Positions 29,955-38,576 of a DNA stretch of 64,000 nucleotides are shown here, in pieces. The stretch is from Yersinia frederiksenii ATCC 33641 (GTDB taxonomy: Bacteria > Pseudomonadota > Gammaproteobacteria > Enterobacterales > Enterobacteriaceae). Position 1 is the stretch's first letter, and each line of letters begins with the position of its first letter. The DNA lies in NCBI RefSeq assembly GCF_000754805.1, contig NZ_KN150731.1:4305542-4369541 (forward strand), written 5' to 3'. The translations under genes and the position numbers were made by a program. The notes beneath the pieces were generated by a model. The model was not told where the DNA came from, did no database searches, and was given only the letters and a program-made list of their open reading frames with translations.

Positions 29955-29990
29955 AAAAGGCCCACAGTGTGAATATTGTGGGCCTTTTTA
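29955..29990 (+). terminator. ybfA rho-independent terminator
   Basis: AAAAGGCCCACA and TGTGGGCCTTTT form a perfect 12-bp stem with a 10-nt loop and a T-rich tail, 41 nt after the ybfA stop codon. It isolates the AT-rich cassette to its right from ybfA. Confidence 0.9.
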
Positions 29991-30184
29991 TTTGTGGTAT
30001 TTATACTATATCTGCCGTAATTATTTATAGCATTAAGTATTGCTATGCAATACAAATAATTATCATCTTTATTATTAATAACATTAAAATTTATTTTTAA
30101 TCTATTAAATCAGAATGTAGCCTGTGCTACTTTTTTTCCTCCAACAACGGCTAACGATTAATATAGCAATAACTGAGAGGTTCT
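29991..30184. promoter_or_regulatory. AT-rich upstream region of the RTX-like cassette
   Basis: About 190 nt of very AT-rich sequence, visibly richer in A and T than the flanking core genes, precede the 102-aa gene. It probably holds the promoter of the two-gene unit; several TATAAT-like hexamers occur and none stands out. H-NS silencing is a reasonable guess for such DNA. Confidence 0.35.
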
Positions 30185-30493
30185 ATGGAAAGGTACGTAC
30201 AAACAACATCATTGGTTAATTATAATAAAGGTGTTTTCTCCCTTTACTTTGTCAGCCAAGATCAACATAAAATGGCAAAAGGTATTACTGCCACGAGTGA
30301 CGAAGAGCTTGAGCTAAAGCAAGTTATTCATATGCCAGCATCAGGATTCATGTACATGGTCTCTATGGTTGAAAATATGTTGGAAGATCCCAGAATGGAG
30401 CAAGAAATAAAAAGGCTTCTTGATTCAGGATTATTACCGTCGGTACCAGATTCAAACAGTAATATCGTCGAGGAAGTTGATGTAAAAAAATAA
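30185..30493 (+). CDS. uncharacterised 102-aa protein, first gene of AT-rich cassette
   Basis: I do not recognise this protein. It begins MERYVQTTSLVNYNKGVFSL, has no signal peptide or membrane segment, and looks like a small alpha/beta cytoplasmic protein. It has predicted strands in GVFSLYFVSQ and KQVIHMPASG, an amphipathic helix in FMYMVSMVENMLEDP, an acidic helix RMEQEIKRLLDSG and a charged tail ending EEVDVKK. The ATG follows a GAGAGG ribosome site. It precedes the RTX-like gene by 17 nt, so the pair is probably co-transcribed and may work together, for example as a partner or chaperone. That role is inference only. Confidence 0.65.
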   Translation: MERYVQTTSLVNYNKGVFSLYFVSQDQHKMAKGITATSDEELELKQVIHMPASGFMYMVSMVENMLEDPRMEQEIKRLLDSGLLPSVPDSNSNIVEEVDVKK

Positions 30494-30510
30494 CACAATA
30501 AGGCAATAGA

Positions 30511-31035
30511 GTGGATAACAAAAAAAACTCCACAATACTGTTATCATCTGAAATACAAAAGGCAAAGAATACATCAACACTAAGTCTGCGTCACGACCCC
30601 AAATTTAGCAAAATAGAGGCTGGGGTAGGTAATGACACCATTGAGTTAGGGGGCTACAAAAACCTATTTAGTGGTGGTGGTGATGATATTTTATTTAAAG
30701 ATATTAATTGGCAAAATATCTGGTTCCAGCGCCATGGCAATGACCTTATTGTGCTGGTTGATCGCCGGATCGGAATAACGACTGAACAGAGTGAATTTGA
30801 GAGTATTGGCTCAGTGACTTTCTCAAATTATTTTGCGGGCGAGCGGGCAAATATAGTTGTGAGTATCGAGGGTTTAACGTCGAAGGTCACGCGGAAAGAC
30901 GAAGCTCTGGACAGCCTGGTGGATATGATGAGCCAGCATGATATCACTGAGAGTGGTACTGACTTTATGCATCAGATAGATACTAACTTGCGTAATAATA
31001 TCACTGCTGCATGGGGTAATGTTCTCGCTGCGTAA
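30511..31035 (+). CDS. small RTX-like (haemolysin-type calcium-binding) protein
   Basis: This 174-residue protein starts at a GTG (30511) preceded by AAGG. It contains two or three RTX-like nonapeptide units, GVGNDTIEL and GGGDDILF (about residues 37-60). A segment like the region after the repeats in RTX toxins follows (IWFQRHGNDLIVLVD and VTFSNYFAGE, about 69-110). No N-terminal signal peptide is present, which fits type I secretion through a C-terminal signal; the end (NNITAAWGNVLAA) could serve. No ABC exporter or acyltransferase gene lies nearby. It could be a truncated relic of a larger RTX protein or a genuine mini-RTX protein. Confidence is high that it is a gene with RTX resemblance and low for function. 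Confidence 0.65.
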   Translation: MDNKKNSTILLSSEIQKAKNTSTLSLRHDPKFSKIEAGVGNDTIELGGYKNLFSGGGDDILFKDINWQNIWFQRHGNDLIVLVDRRIGITTEQSEFESIGSVTFSNYFAGERANIVVSIEGLTSKVTRKDEALDSLVDMMSQHDITESGTDFMHQIDTNLRNNITAAWGNVLAA

Positions 31036-31074
31036 GATATTATTCTTTATTTAACCTCAGATATTGAGATAAAA

Positions 31075-31109
31075 ATGCCGTCCAGATAATTGAACTGAAC
31101 GGCATTTTT
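31075..31109 (+). terminator. terminator of the RTX-like cassette
   Basis: ATGCCGT and ACGGCAT pair (7 bp) with an inner CAG/CTG extension, followed by five T residues, 39 nt after the RTX-like stop codon. Confidence 0.75.
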
Positions 31110-31184
31110 ATTGGTATCTATTGCGCCTCGCAGCAATAAGGTTGTTATGATTAACCCCATGGTTTTTACATTTGGGGCCGGCTC

Positions 31185-31670
31185 ATGTCGATAACAAATA
31201 AGCAAGTCAACAGTGCTGAGAGTCGCTATGCTTTACACGAACTTGATCAATTAATTGCCAGCGGCCTAACCCGTGGCAAGTTGATGGAGTTCCATAGTCG
31301 CTATAAACTCGTGCTCTTGGCGCATTCACAGCCTGAATATCGTGAGATTGGCCCTTTGGTGGCTGAGATGGATAAATGGCCTTCATTAACCGAGTTTGTG
31401 ACTGAATATCGCCAACGTCTGGCACATTTGTTATCTCATCAACCTACAGCCGCTAACCACACCAATGTATTGATGCATGTGCAGGGTTATTTCCGGCCTT
31501 ACCTCGCCTCTGAACAGCGCCAGGCCTTGGCACAACTGATTGAACAATATCGCCTAGGGGAAGTGCCATTAAGCGTACCTATTGCTCAAATAAGGGTTTA
31601 TCTGGCTGAGTTTCCTAATGATTATCTGACCGGGCAACACTATTTCACTTTTTATTCAGACCAAGGATAA
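31185..31670 (+). CDS. ybgA: YbgA, DUF1722 protein
   Basis: This 161-residue protein of the DUF1722 family corresponds to E. coli YbgA. It is helical, with conserved LMEFHSRYKLVLLAHSQPEYR (about 36-56) and the family's HVQGYFRPYLASEQRQ segment (about 102-117). Its biochemical role is not established. The stop codon lies only 3 nt before phrB, and the ybgA-phr pair is conserved, suggesting a shared transcript and perhaps a link to DNA repair. Confidence 0.88.
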   Translation: MSITNKQVNSAESRYALHELDQLIASGLTRGKLMEFHSRYKLVLLAHSQPEYREIGPLVAEMDKWPSLTEFVTEYRQRLAHLLSHQPTAANHTNVLMHVQGYFRPYLASEQRQALAQLIEQYRLGEVPLSVPIAQIRVYLAEFPNDYLTGQHYFTFYSDQG

Positions 31671-31673
31671 AAC

Positions 31674-33119
31674 ATGGCAACGCATCTGGTTTGGTTCCGT
31701 AATGATCTGCGCCTAACGGATAATTTGGCGCTGCATGCGGCTTGCCAAGACCCACAAGCAACGGTTATTGCCGTCTTTGTTGCTACGCCAACACAGTGGG
31801 CCACACATGATATGGCCCCACGGCAGGCGGCATTTTTGCTGCAAAACTTGCAACAGTTACAAACTGCGCTCGCGGCGCGGGCGATACCGCTGCACTATCA
31901 TCAGTGTGATGATTTTCAGGGCTCGATTGATTGGTTGGATGATTTTTGCCAGCAACATCAAGTGAATGTGCTGTTTTATAATCAGCAATATGAGTTAAAT
32001 GAACAGTTGCGCGATAACGCACTGGTCGCTCGCCTTAATGGCCGGGATATTGCCTGTAACTCTTTCCATGACAGTGTGTTATTGCCGCCGGGCAGTGTTC
32101 TGACGGGCAATAATGAAATGTATAAAGTTTTTACTCCGTTTCGCCGGGCATTCATTCAACGTCTGATAATGAGCGATTGTGGTAGCGTGCCAGCCCCCAA
32201 AGCCCGTAGTGCCTCAATGGAAATAGTGCCGCAGCCACTGACTCCATTTGATTATCCACAGCAACCTCTTGATAACGTGCTCTTTCCCGCGGGGGAAGAG
32301 GCTGCTCTTCAGCGGTTGCGAACCTTTTGCCGTGAACAAGTTCAGGACTACCAGCAACAGCGTGATTTTCCTGCTATCGCAGCCACCAGTTGCTTGTCAC
32401 CTTATCTGGCACTGGGAATACTCTCGCCTCGTCAATGTGTGAATCGTCTGCGGGCAGAGTGTCCAGAGGTATTGGAAAATGCCGACGGCGGTGCCTTTAT
32501 CTGGCTTAATGAACTGATCTGGCGTGAATTTTATCGCCATTTACTGGTAGCCTATCCACGGTTATGCCAGCATCGTCCCTTTATTGGCTGGACTGATGCG
32601 GTAGTATGGAATCACTCACAACAGCAATTAATCGCCTGGCAACAGGGGCAGACAGGTTATCCTATTGTTGACGCCGCAATGCGGCAACTGAATGAAACTG
32701 GTTGGATGCATAACCGGCTGCGCATGATCAGTGCCAGCTTTTTGGTCAAAGACTTGCTGATCGACTGGCGACAAGGCGAGCGTTATTTTATGTCGCAATT
32801 ATTGGACGGTGATTTAGCCGCTAATAATGGGGGTTGGCAGTGGGCAGCATCAACCGGTACAGATGCCGCGCCCTATTTTCGTATTTTTAATCCCACCACG
32901 CAGGGAGAGCGCTTTGATAAAGATGGCGTGTTTATTCGCCGCTGGCTACCTGAGTTGGCTATGGTGCCAGACAGCGATATCCATCAGCCATGGAACTGGG
33001 CGCAGCGGCAACAGCAGCCATTGGATTACCCACTACCGCTGGTGGACCATAAAGCAGCCAGATTGGCTACACTCGCGGCATTTGACGCCGCTAAGCGGGA
33101 TGGCAGCAAGGATCCCTAA
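31674..33119 (+). CDS. phrB: PhrB, deoxyribodipyrimidine photolyase (CPD type)
   Basis: PhrB repairs cyclobutane pyrimidine dimers with blue light, using FADH- and a folate antenna. The protein has 481 residues (E. coli 472). The antenna-binding Rossmann domain (MATHLVWFRNDLRLTDNLAL) is followed by the helical FAD domain. Conserved motifs include LIWREFYRHLL (about 282), TGYPIVDAAMRQLNETGWMHNR (about 328-349), DWRQGERYF and NNGGWQWAASTGTDAAPYFR (about 385-404), whose tryptophans and Arg/Asp contact FAD and the dimer. It directly follows ybgA. Confidence 0.96.
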   Translation: MATHLVWFRNDLRLTDNLALHAACQDPQATVIAVFVATPTQWATHDMAPRQAAFLLQNLQQLQTALAARAIPLHYHQCDDFQGSIDWLDDFCQQHQVNVLFYNQQYELNEQLRDNALVARLNGRDIACNSFHDSVLLPPGSVLTGNNEMYKVFTPFRRAFIQRLIMSDCGSVPAPKARSASMEIVPQPLTPFDYPQQPLDNVLFPAGEEAALQRLRTFCREQVQDYQQQRDFPAIAATSCLSPYLALGILSPRQCVNRLRAECPEVLENADGGAFIWLNELIWREFYRHLLVAYPRLCQHRPFIGWTDAVVWNHSQQQLIAWQQGQTGYPIVDAAMRQLNETGWMHNRLRMISASFLVKDLLIDWRQGERYFMSQLLDGDLAANNGGWQWAASTGTDAAPYFRIFNPTTQGERFDKDGVFIRRWLPELAMVPDSDIHQPWNWAQRQQQPLDYPLPLVDHKAARLATLAAFDAAKRDGSKDP

Positions 33120-33134
33120 CCACAAGGAGCCTTC

Positions 33135-34190
33135 ATGTTTTTGACTTATTCTTCGACTCAATCGGCATCAAGTGTCAGCAAGCTAAGCAGTAGCAAACGT
33201 CGTAGCAGGCTGCTTAATGCCGGGGTGGTTTTCTCTTTTAGTCTGTATAGCTCACTGGCAGCAGCCGGTTTTGAAGTGGTCGCTCTTGGTGTGGATGGCG
33301 GTGTCAGTGATGGCAATCTGACGTCTTATCTCATTCGCGATGACAGCCAGCCGCTGTATTTGGCACTGGATGCTGGCTCAGTACTACCGGGCATCGCCAA
33401 GGCGCTGGAAAAAGGCAACTTCCCTGAAATCACGGATGACATCGCTGCTCCCTTGACCCGGCAGGGATACATTTTTCGCCAGCGTATTAACAGCTATTTC
33501 ATTAGTCATGCTCATCTTGACCATGTTTCAGGCCTGATCATTGGCTCTCCAGAAGATAGCAAAAAAACCCTTTATGCTTCGGTAGATACCATTGATGTGT
33601 TGCGAAACTACTATTTTAACTGGCGTGTCTGGCCCAATTTTACTGACAGTGGCAGTGGCACTCGATTAGGAACTTATCGGATGCAATTGGTGCGTCCGGC
33701 TCAGCCGCTGAGTATGGGGCTGACCCGCTTAACGGGCGAGATGTACCCGCTGAGCCATGATAAATCACCCTCTTCGATGCTGCTTATCAGCAGCAATAAT
33801 GCCACTTTTGCCTATTTTGGTGATACCGGGCCGGATGAAATAGAAAAGTCGAAAAATCTGGATGTGGTGTGGCGTAAACTGGCTGAAAAGGTGAAACAGC
33901 AGCAACTAAAAGGGATGATTATTGAGGTTTCCTATCCCAATGATGCTCCGGACAGCAAGTTGTATGGTCATATGACACCAAAATGGTTGCTAAAAGAGCT
34001 GAAAAAACTCGCCGCTTATAGTGGAGAAGAGGAGCCATTAAAAGGTTTGCCGGTGGTGATTAGCCATATCAAACCGTCATTCCAGCAAGGGCAGGATGTG
34101 CGTAAAACCATTGCTGCTGAGCTAGCACAAGGTAATGATATGGGTATTAATTTTATCATTATGGAACAAGGTGATAGCCTGAGGTTTTAA
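33135..34190 (+). CDS. cpdP: CpdP-like periplasmic class II 3',5'-cyclic-nucleotide phosphodiesterase
   Basis: This metallo-beta-lactamase-fold enzyme is predicted to hydrolyse cAMP (and perhaps cGMP) to the 5'-nucleotide. The 351-residue precursor has a positively charged N-terminus and a signal-like segment (SRLLNAGVVFSFSLYSSLAAA, about 25-45), so it is probably periplasmic, like CpdP of Vibrio fischeri. The class II signature HAHLDHVSGLIIGSP (about residues 125-139) matches the PROSITE-style pattern HxHLDHxxGLxxxSP. Further metal ligands are seen in FGDTGPDE (about 232) and YGHMTPKW (about 277). It follows phrB by 15 nt; E. coli lacks this gene here. An inner start later in the frame is possible but would lose the signal peptide. 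Confidence 0.85.
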   Translation: MFLTYSSTQSASSVSKLSSSKRRSRLLNAGVVFSFSLYSSLAAAGFEVVALGVDGGVSDGNLTSYLIRDDSQPLYLALDAGSVLPGIAKALEKGNFPEITDDIAAPLTRQGYIFRQRINSYFISHAHLDHVSGLIIGSPEDSKKTLYASVDTIDVLRNYYFNWRVWPNFTDSGSGTRLGTYRMQLVRPAQPLSMGLTRLTGEMYPLSHDKSPSSMLLISSNNATFAYFGDTGPDEIEKSKNLDVVWRKLAEKVKQQQLKGMIIEVSYPNDAPDSKLYGHMTPKWLLKELKKLAAYSGEEEPLKGLPVVISHIKPSFQQGQDVRKTIAAELAQGNDMGINFIIMEQGDSLRF

Positions 34191-34262
34191 AGCAATAGCA
34201 CCTGAAACGATAGGTGAAATTTATATTTTTCACCGGTATAGATAACTAGCGAGACATAAAAA

Positions 34263-35006
34263 ATGCGTAACACAGAACTGGAAACCCTTATCAACAATAA
34301 GCTGGATATCACGGCTTTTCAGGATTACGCACCCAATGGTTTGCAGGTTGAGGGGCGCGAAGAGGTTCGCCGTATCGTCACCGGTGTGACCGCCAGTCAG
34401 GCATTGCTGGATGCTGCTGTTGGGCAGCAGGCTGATGCTATTTTGGTGCATCACGGTTATTTCTGGAAAAACGAACCGGCAGTGGTGCGTGGGATGAAGC
34501 GTAACCGCCTGAAAACATTGCTCACCAATGATATCAATCTGTATGGCTATCATTTGCCGCTGGATGCCCATCCAGAGTTAGGCAATAACGCGCAGCTAGC
34601 AAAATTGCTTGATATCCGGGTGTTGGGGGAGATTGAAACTCTCTTGCCTTACGGTGAATTTGATACCCCGCTAAATGCTGTCATTTTACGTGAGCGGTTA
34701 GAAACGTTATTGGATCGTCAGGTGTTGCATTGTGGTGATCGCGCGCCAGCCAGTATCCGCCGTATTGCCTGGTGCAGCGGCGGTGGGCAAGGCTATATTC
34801 AGCAAGCCGCTGAATTTGGTGTCGATGCATTCATAACGGGTGAAGTTTCTGAGCAGACAATTCATATCGCTCGCGAGATGGGTGTGAATTTTTATGCCGC
34901 AGGGCATCATGCAACTGAGCGCTATGGCATCAAAGCGCTTGGTGAATGGCTAGCAGCTCAACATCAACTTGAGGTTATCTTTATTGATATCCCTAACCCA
35001 GCTTGA
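34263..35006 (+). CDS. ybgI: YbgI, NIF3-family dinuclear metal protein
   Basis: This is a NIF3/DUF34 protein of 247 residues (E. coli YbgI 247), sometimes labelled type 2 GTP cyclohydrolase I without firm proof. Metal-binding motifs are intact: LVHHGYFWKNEP (about 62-73), YHLPLDAHPELGNN (about 96-109) and AAGHHATERYG (about 212-222). It is the gene before the pxp genes, as in E. coli, but a 428-nt gap and a large palindrome separate it from pxpB here. Confidence 0.94.
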   Translation: MRNTELETLINNKLDITAFQDYAPNGLQVEGREEVRRIVTGVTASQALLDAAVGQQADAILVHHGYFWKNEPAVVRGMKRNRLKTLLTNDINLYGYHLPLDAHPELGNNAQLAKLLDIRVLGEIETLLPYGEFDTPLNAVILRERLETLLDRQVLHCGDRAPASIRRIAWCSGGGQGYIQQAAEFGVDAFITGEVSEQTIHIAREMGVNFYAAGHHATERYGIKALGEWLAAQHQLEVIFIDIPNPA

Positions 35007-35434
35007 GCCTGAGTTAGTTAAATTTGGCACCGATGAGGAGTATCATCGGTGCCAAATTTAACATCTAGTCCGCAGTCCCAGTATGAAAAAATTTAACCTC
35101 ACTACAAACAAGGCTTTATCCGCCATAAGGCTGTTTAAAACAATCATCTAGTCATAGTTGAATGATAAAACTGCAATTTTTAAGAATATTTCCCCGTTGA
35201 ACTCTGATTTTAAATAAGAAAAAAATCGCTTCACACCCTCTATCATCATTAAAAAACCATAAAAATAAGCATTTATAGTGATTAATATCGCCATCATGTT
35301 CATGGCTAGTGATTGCTCGCAATTATTGGTTGATTCGCTTCTATTGACAGCGGCTAGGTGCTAACGCATAAATATGTACTTATGGCTGTTATTTATCTAA
35401 AAACAAAAACTATAAATTAATCAGGGAGACGGGA
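35007..35434. promoter_or_regulatory. AT-rich ybgI-pxpB intergenic region with a large palindrome
   Basis: This 428-nt non-coding stretch starts with a perfect 20-bp inverted repeat (35017-35062, separate entry), then about 330 nt of AT-rich sequence that probably holds the promoter of the 5-oxoproline module. I see no small gene. The GGGAGACGGGAG ribosome site for pxpB is at its right end. Confidence 0.45.
35017..35062. terminator. perfect 20-bp inverted repeat after ybgI
   Basis: GTTAAATTTGGCACCGATGA at 35017-35036 is exactly complementary to 35043-35062, with a 6-nt loop GGAGTA. It lies 10 nt after the ybgI stop. AAATTT sequences within both arms could give U-rich 3' ends in either direction, so it may act as a terminator, though it is longer than most. 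Confidence 0.6.
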
Positions 35435-36091
35435 GTGCAACGAGCACGATGCTATTTACTGGGAGAGAGTGCGGTGGTTCTGGAGCTGGAACCGCCGGTA
35501 ACATTAGCAAGTCAGCAGCGGATTTGGGGTTTGGCTGATCGCCTGATTCATCACCCTGATATTATTGAAGCGATCCCTGGCATGAATAATCTGACTTTAT
35601 TGCTGACCGATCCACAAAATACCGCGTTGGATGCGATTGAGCGCCTGCAACGTTGGTGGGAAGAGAGTGAGTCATTAGTGCCTGAGTCGCGTGATATCAC
35701 CATTCCAGTGATTTATGGCGGTGAAAGCGGCCCTGATCTGGCTGAAGTGGCGCGCCATACCGGTATGACCGAGCGGCAGGTGGTTGAGTGCCATGCAGGG
35801 GCGAGTTATATCGTCTATTTCCTGGGTTTCCAGCCAGGTTTCTCCTATTTGGGCGGTATGCCTGAGCAGTTGTCCACCCCACGACGCGCCGAGCCACGTC
35901 TGGTGGTTCCGCTAGGTTCTGTTGGTATCGGTGGCAGCCAAACGGGGATCTATCCACTGGTAACGCCTGGTGGCTGGCAGTTAATTGGTCGCACATCATT
36001 GGCACTGTTTAACCCATTAGAGATGCCGCCAACCTTGCTGCGGCCGGGTGACAATGTGCGCTTCCTGCCTTTAAAGGAGGGCGTATGTTGA
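35435..36091 (+). CDS. pxpB: PxpB, 5-oxoprolinase subunit B (KipI-like)
   Basis: PxpB works with PxpA and PxpC to open 5-oxoproline to glutamate with ATP. The 218 residues match E. coli YbgJ (218). The KipI-type domain is recognisable by [10 protein letters not shown] (about 47-56), [13 protein letters not shown] (about 89-101) and the conserved [15 protein letters not shown] (about 130-144). The start is a GTG at 35435 behind GGGAGACGGGAG. The stop overlaps the pxpC start by 7 nt, marking one operon. Confidence 0.93.
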   Translation: MQRARCYLLGESAVVLELEPPVTLASQQRIWGLADRLIHHPDIIEAIPGMNNLTLLLTDPQNTALDAIERLQRWWEESESLVPESRDITIPVIYGGESGPDLAEVARHTGMTERQVVECHAGASYIVYFLGFQPGFSYLGGMPEQLSTPRRAEPRLVVPLGSVGIGGSQTGIYPLVTPGGWQLIGRTSLALFNPLEMPPTLLRPGDNVRFLPLKEGVC

Positions 36092-37035
36092 ATATTATTC
36101 GTTCAGGTATTTATACCACAGTGCAAGATAGCGGCCGTGGCGGTTTTCGTCGTTTGGGTATCAGTCAGGGCGGGGCATTGGATTTACCTGCGCTGATGAT
36201 GGCGAACATGCTGGTCGGGAATGATGCAGGGGCTGCTGGGCTGGAGATTACTCTTGGCCAATTTACCGCTGAATTTACCCAGCCGGGCTGGATAGCATTA
36301 ACTGGCGCGGGTTGCGATGCGCGGCTTGAGGGCCAACTGCTGTGGACGGGATGGCGTTATCCGGTCAAGCCCGGACAACAGTTAAAACTCAGTGTACCAG
36401 TGCGTGGCATGCGCAGTTATCTGGCGATTTCTGGTGGTATTGATGTACCGGAAATGCTCGGCTCGCGCAGCACAGACCTGAAAGCGGGCTTTGGTGGTTA
36501 TCAGGGGCGGTTAATTAAAGAGGGCGACAGCCTGCCGCTCGGCAAGCCAACCCGTTTGCCACGTGAATCCGTCGGTATAAAACAGTTGTTATTCGGTAAT
36601 CGTGTACGAGCGGTTCCGGGGCCGGAATATCATGAATTTGACGATATTGCGCAGGGCGCGTTCTGGCGTGAAGCTTGGCAACTCAGCCCGCAAAGTAACC
36701 GGATGGGGTATCGGCTAACGGGGCGCGAGTTAATGCGCACCACTTCCCGCGAGATGTTATCCCACGGTTTATTACCCGGTGTGGTGCAAGTCCCTCATAA
36801 CGGTCAGCCGATTGTATTGATGGCAGATGCGCAAACCACTGGCGGTTATCCGCGCATTGCTTGTGTTATCGAAGCCGACCTCTACCACCTAGCGCAACTT
36901 CGGCTCGGTGAGCCGGTGCACTTTGTCCCATGTACCTTGGAAGAAGCGCTGCGCGCCAAGTCCGAACAGCAACATTTCTTGCAACAAATCGAGTGGGGCT
37001 TACAGCAAGGTTTCGATGCCACGGAGGCCAAATGA
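36085..37035 (+). CDS. pxpC: PxpC, 5-oxoprolinase subunit C (KipA-like)
   Basis: This 316-residue biotin-dependent-carboxylase-like protein (E. coli YbgK 310) is a subunit of 5-oxoprolinase. It shows the family start [20 protein letters not shown] (about 7-26), the AISGGIDVP motif (about 113-121) and [13 protein letters not shown] (about 209-221). An AGGAGG ribosome site lies inside the end of pxpB. It ends with an ATGA overlap into pxpA, so expression is coupled. Confidence 0.93.
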   Translation: MLNIIRSGIYTTVQDSGRGGFRRLGISQGGALDLPALMMANMLVGNDAGAAGLEITLGQFTAEFTQPGWIALTGAGCDARLEGQLLWTGWRYPVKPGQQLKLSVPVRGMRSYLAISGGIDVPEMLGSRSTDLKAGFGGYQGRLIKEGDSLPLGKPTRLPRESVGIKQLLFGNRVRAVPGPEYHEFDDIAQGAFWREAWQLSPQSNRMGYRLTGRELMRTTSREMLSHGLLPGVVQVPHNGQPIVLMADAQTTGGYPRIACVIEADLYHLAQLRLGEPVHFVPCTLEEALRAKSEQQHFLQQIEWGLQQGFDATEAK

Positions 37036-37769
37036 AAGTGGATTTAAATGCGGATTTAGGCGAAGGCTGTGCCAATGATCAGGCTCTGCTGCAATTGGTC
37101 AGTTCTGCCAATATTGCCTGTGGTTTCCATGCCGGTGATGCACAAACTATGCGCCAGTCGGTGCGCTGGGCTATCGAATATGGGGTGGCTATTGGCGCAC
37201 ACCCGAGTTTCCCGGATCGCGAGAATTTCGGGCGCACAGCAATGCAGCTACCACCAGAAACTGTCTATGCCCAAGTGGTTTATCAGCTTGGTGCTCTTGC
37301 CGCCATGGTGAAAGCGGAAGGGGGCGTGATGCAGCATGTGAAGCCCCACGGCATGTTGTACAACCAGGCCGCCGTGGATCCGCTGTTGGCTAATGCTATT
37401 GCTCAGGCCGTCAAGGCAGTAGACCCGGCATTACGGTTGGTCGGATTGGCCGGGAGCGAATTGATCCGTGCCGGTGAGCGCGCGGGGCTAGTCACTCGTC
37501 AGGAAGTCTTTGCCGATCGTCGCTATCAATCTGATGGCACTTTAGTGCCGCGCAGCCAGCCGGATGCCTTAATTGAAAGTGACGAACTGGCTTTGTCACA
37601 AACCCTGGCAATGGTGCAGCGCCGTCAGGTTCAGGCCCGTGATGGTCACTGGGTGCCGGTGCAGGCGGATACTGTCTGCATACATGGTGATGGTGTTCAT
37701 GCATTGAATTTTGCCCGCCGTTTACGAGAGAGTTTTCAGCAACACAACATCGACGTTACCGCACAATAA
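37032..37769 (+). CDS. pxpA: PxpA, 5-oxoprolinase subunit A (LamB/YcsF family)
   Basis: PxpA is the third subunit of the ATP-dependent 5-oxoprolinase. From the ATG at 37032 the product is 245 residues (E. coli YbgL 244), starting [20 protein letters not shown]; an upstream frame to 36930 lies inside pxpC and is rejected. LamB/YcsF motifs are DLNADLGEG (about 3-11), IACGFHAGD (about 26-34), [14 protein letters not shown] (about 55-68) and [10 protein letters not shown] (about 99-108). It overlaps pxpC by 4 nt and is followed by the putative transporter genes. Confidence 0.94.
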   Translation: MKVDLNADLGEGCANDQALLQLVSSANIACGFHAGDAQTMRQSVRWAIEYGVAIGAHPSFPDRENFGRTAMQLPPETVYAQVVYQLGALAAMVKAEGGVMQHVKPHGMLYNQAAVDPLLANAIAQAVKAVDPALRLVGLAGSELIRAGERAGLVTRQEVFADRRYQSDGTLVPRSQPDALIESDELALSQTLAMVQRRQVQARDGHWVPVQADTVCIHGDGVHALNFARRLRESFQQHNIDVTAQ

Positions 37770-37844
37770 TTAACCGCTTTGGGGCATTAAAAACATAACC
37801 GCCAAGCCCCGGTGGAATCATATTTTTATGACAGGAGAGTCACC

Positions 37845-38576
37845 TTGGAACAAACGGTAAACCTATGGCCGCTGATTGGTATCGCGGCAATTGTCATTGG
37901 ATTTTTACTGCGTATAAACGCCGTCTTGGTCGTCATTACCGCCGGGATTATTACCGGTCTGGCCGCATTGATGCCGATAGCGACTATTTTGGAAAAACTG
38001 GGTGAAGGGTTTCTTAACACCCGCAACCTGCCATTGATTCTGTTACTGCCATTGGCCGTTATCGGGCTACTTGAGCGCCACGGCTTGAAAGAGCGGGCGC
38101 AGGCGTGGATTTCGCAGATTAAAAGTGCCACTTCTGGCCGCTTACTGATTGTGTATTTGTTCGTACGTGAGGCCACGGCAGCACTGGGTTTAACCAGTCT
38201 TGGGGGGCATGCTCAGATGGTGCGTCCGCTATTGGCCCCAATGGCTGAAGGTGCGGCAACCACTCGGTATGGCGAATTGCCAGAGAAGGTGCGCTATCGT
38301 CTACGGGCGATGTCTGCCGCCACAGATAACGTTGGCTTATTCTTCGGTGAAGATATTTTTGTCGCCTTTGGCGCCATTATCTTTATGCACAACTTTATGT
38401 TGGAGTCCGGTGGGATTCAGACCGAGCCACTACACATTGCATTGTGGGGCATCCCGACCGCAATTTGTGCTTTCCTGATCCATTCTTACCGCTTACAACG
38501 TTTAGATAAACAACTCGCCGCTGAATTAACTGCGCTGAGTCAGTCTGCTTTGGCCACCAAAGGAGACGTCAAATGA
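37845..38576 (+). CDS. 5-oxoproline transporter subunit, DUF969 family
   Basis: This hydrophobic protein of 243 residues has about six membrane helices. I chose a TTG start at 37845, seven nt after an AGGAG ribosome site; the open frame to 37812 has no such site. The protein begins MEQTVNLWPLIGIAAIVIGF. DUF969 proteins occur with DUF979 proteins beside 5-oxoprolinase genes and are annotated as a two-part 5-oxoproline importer; that function is family knowledge plus context, not seen in the sequence. Its stop overlaps the DUF979 gene by 4 nt. Confidence 0.85.
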   Translation: MEQTVNLWPLIGIAAIVIGFLLRINAVLVVITAGIITGLAALMPIATILEKLGEGFLNTRNLPLILLLPLAVIGLLERHGLKERAQAWISQIKSATSGRLLIVYLFVREATAALGLTSLGGHAQMVRPLLAPMAEGAATTRYGELPEKVRYRLRAMSAATDNVGLFFGEDIFVAFGAIIFMHNFMLESGGIQTEPLHIALWGIPTAICAFLIHSYRLQRLDKQLAAELTALSQSALATKGDVK

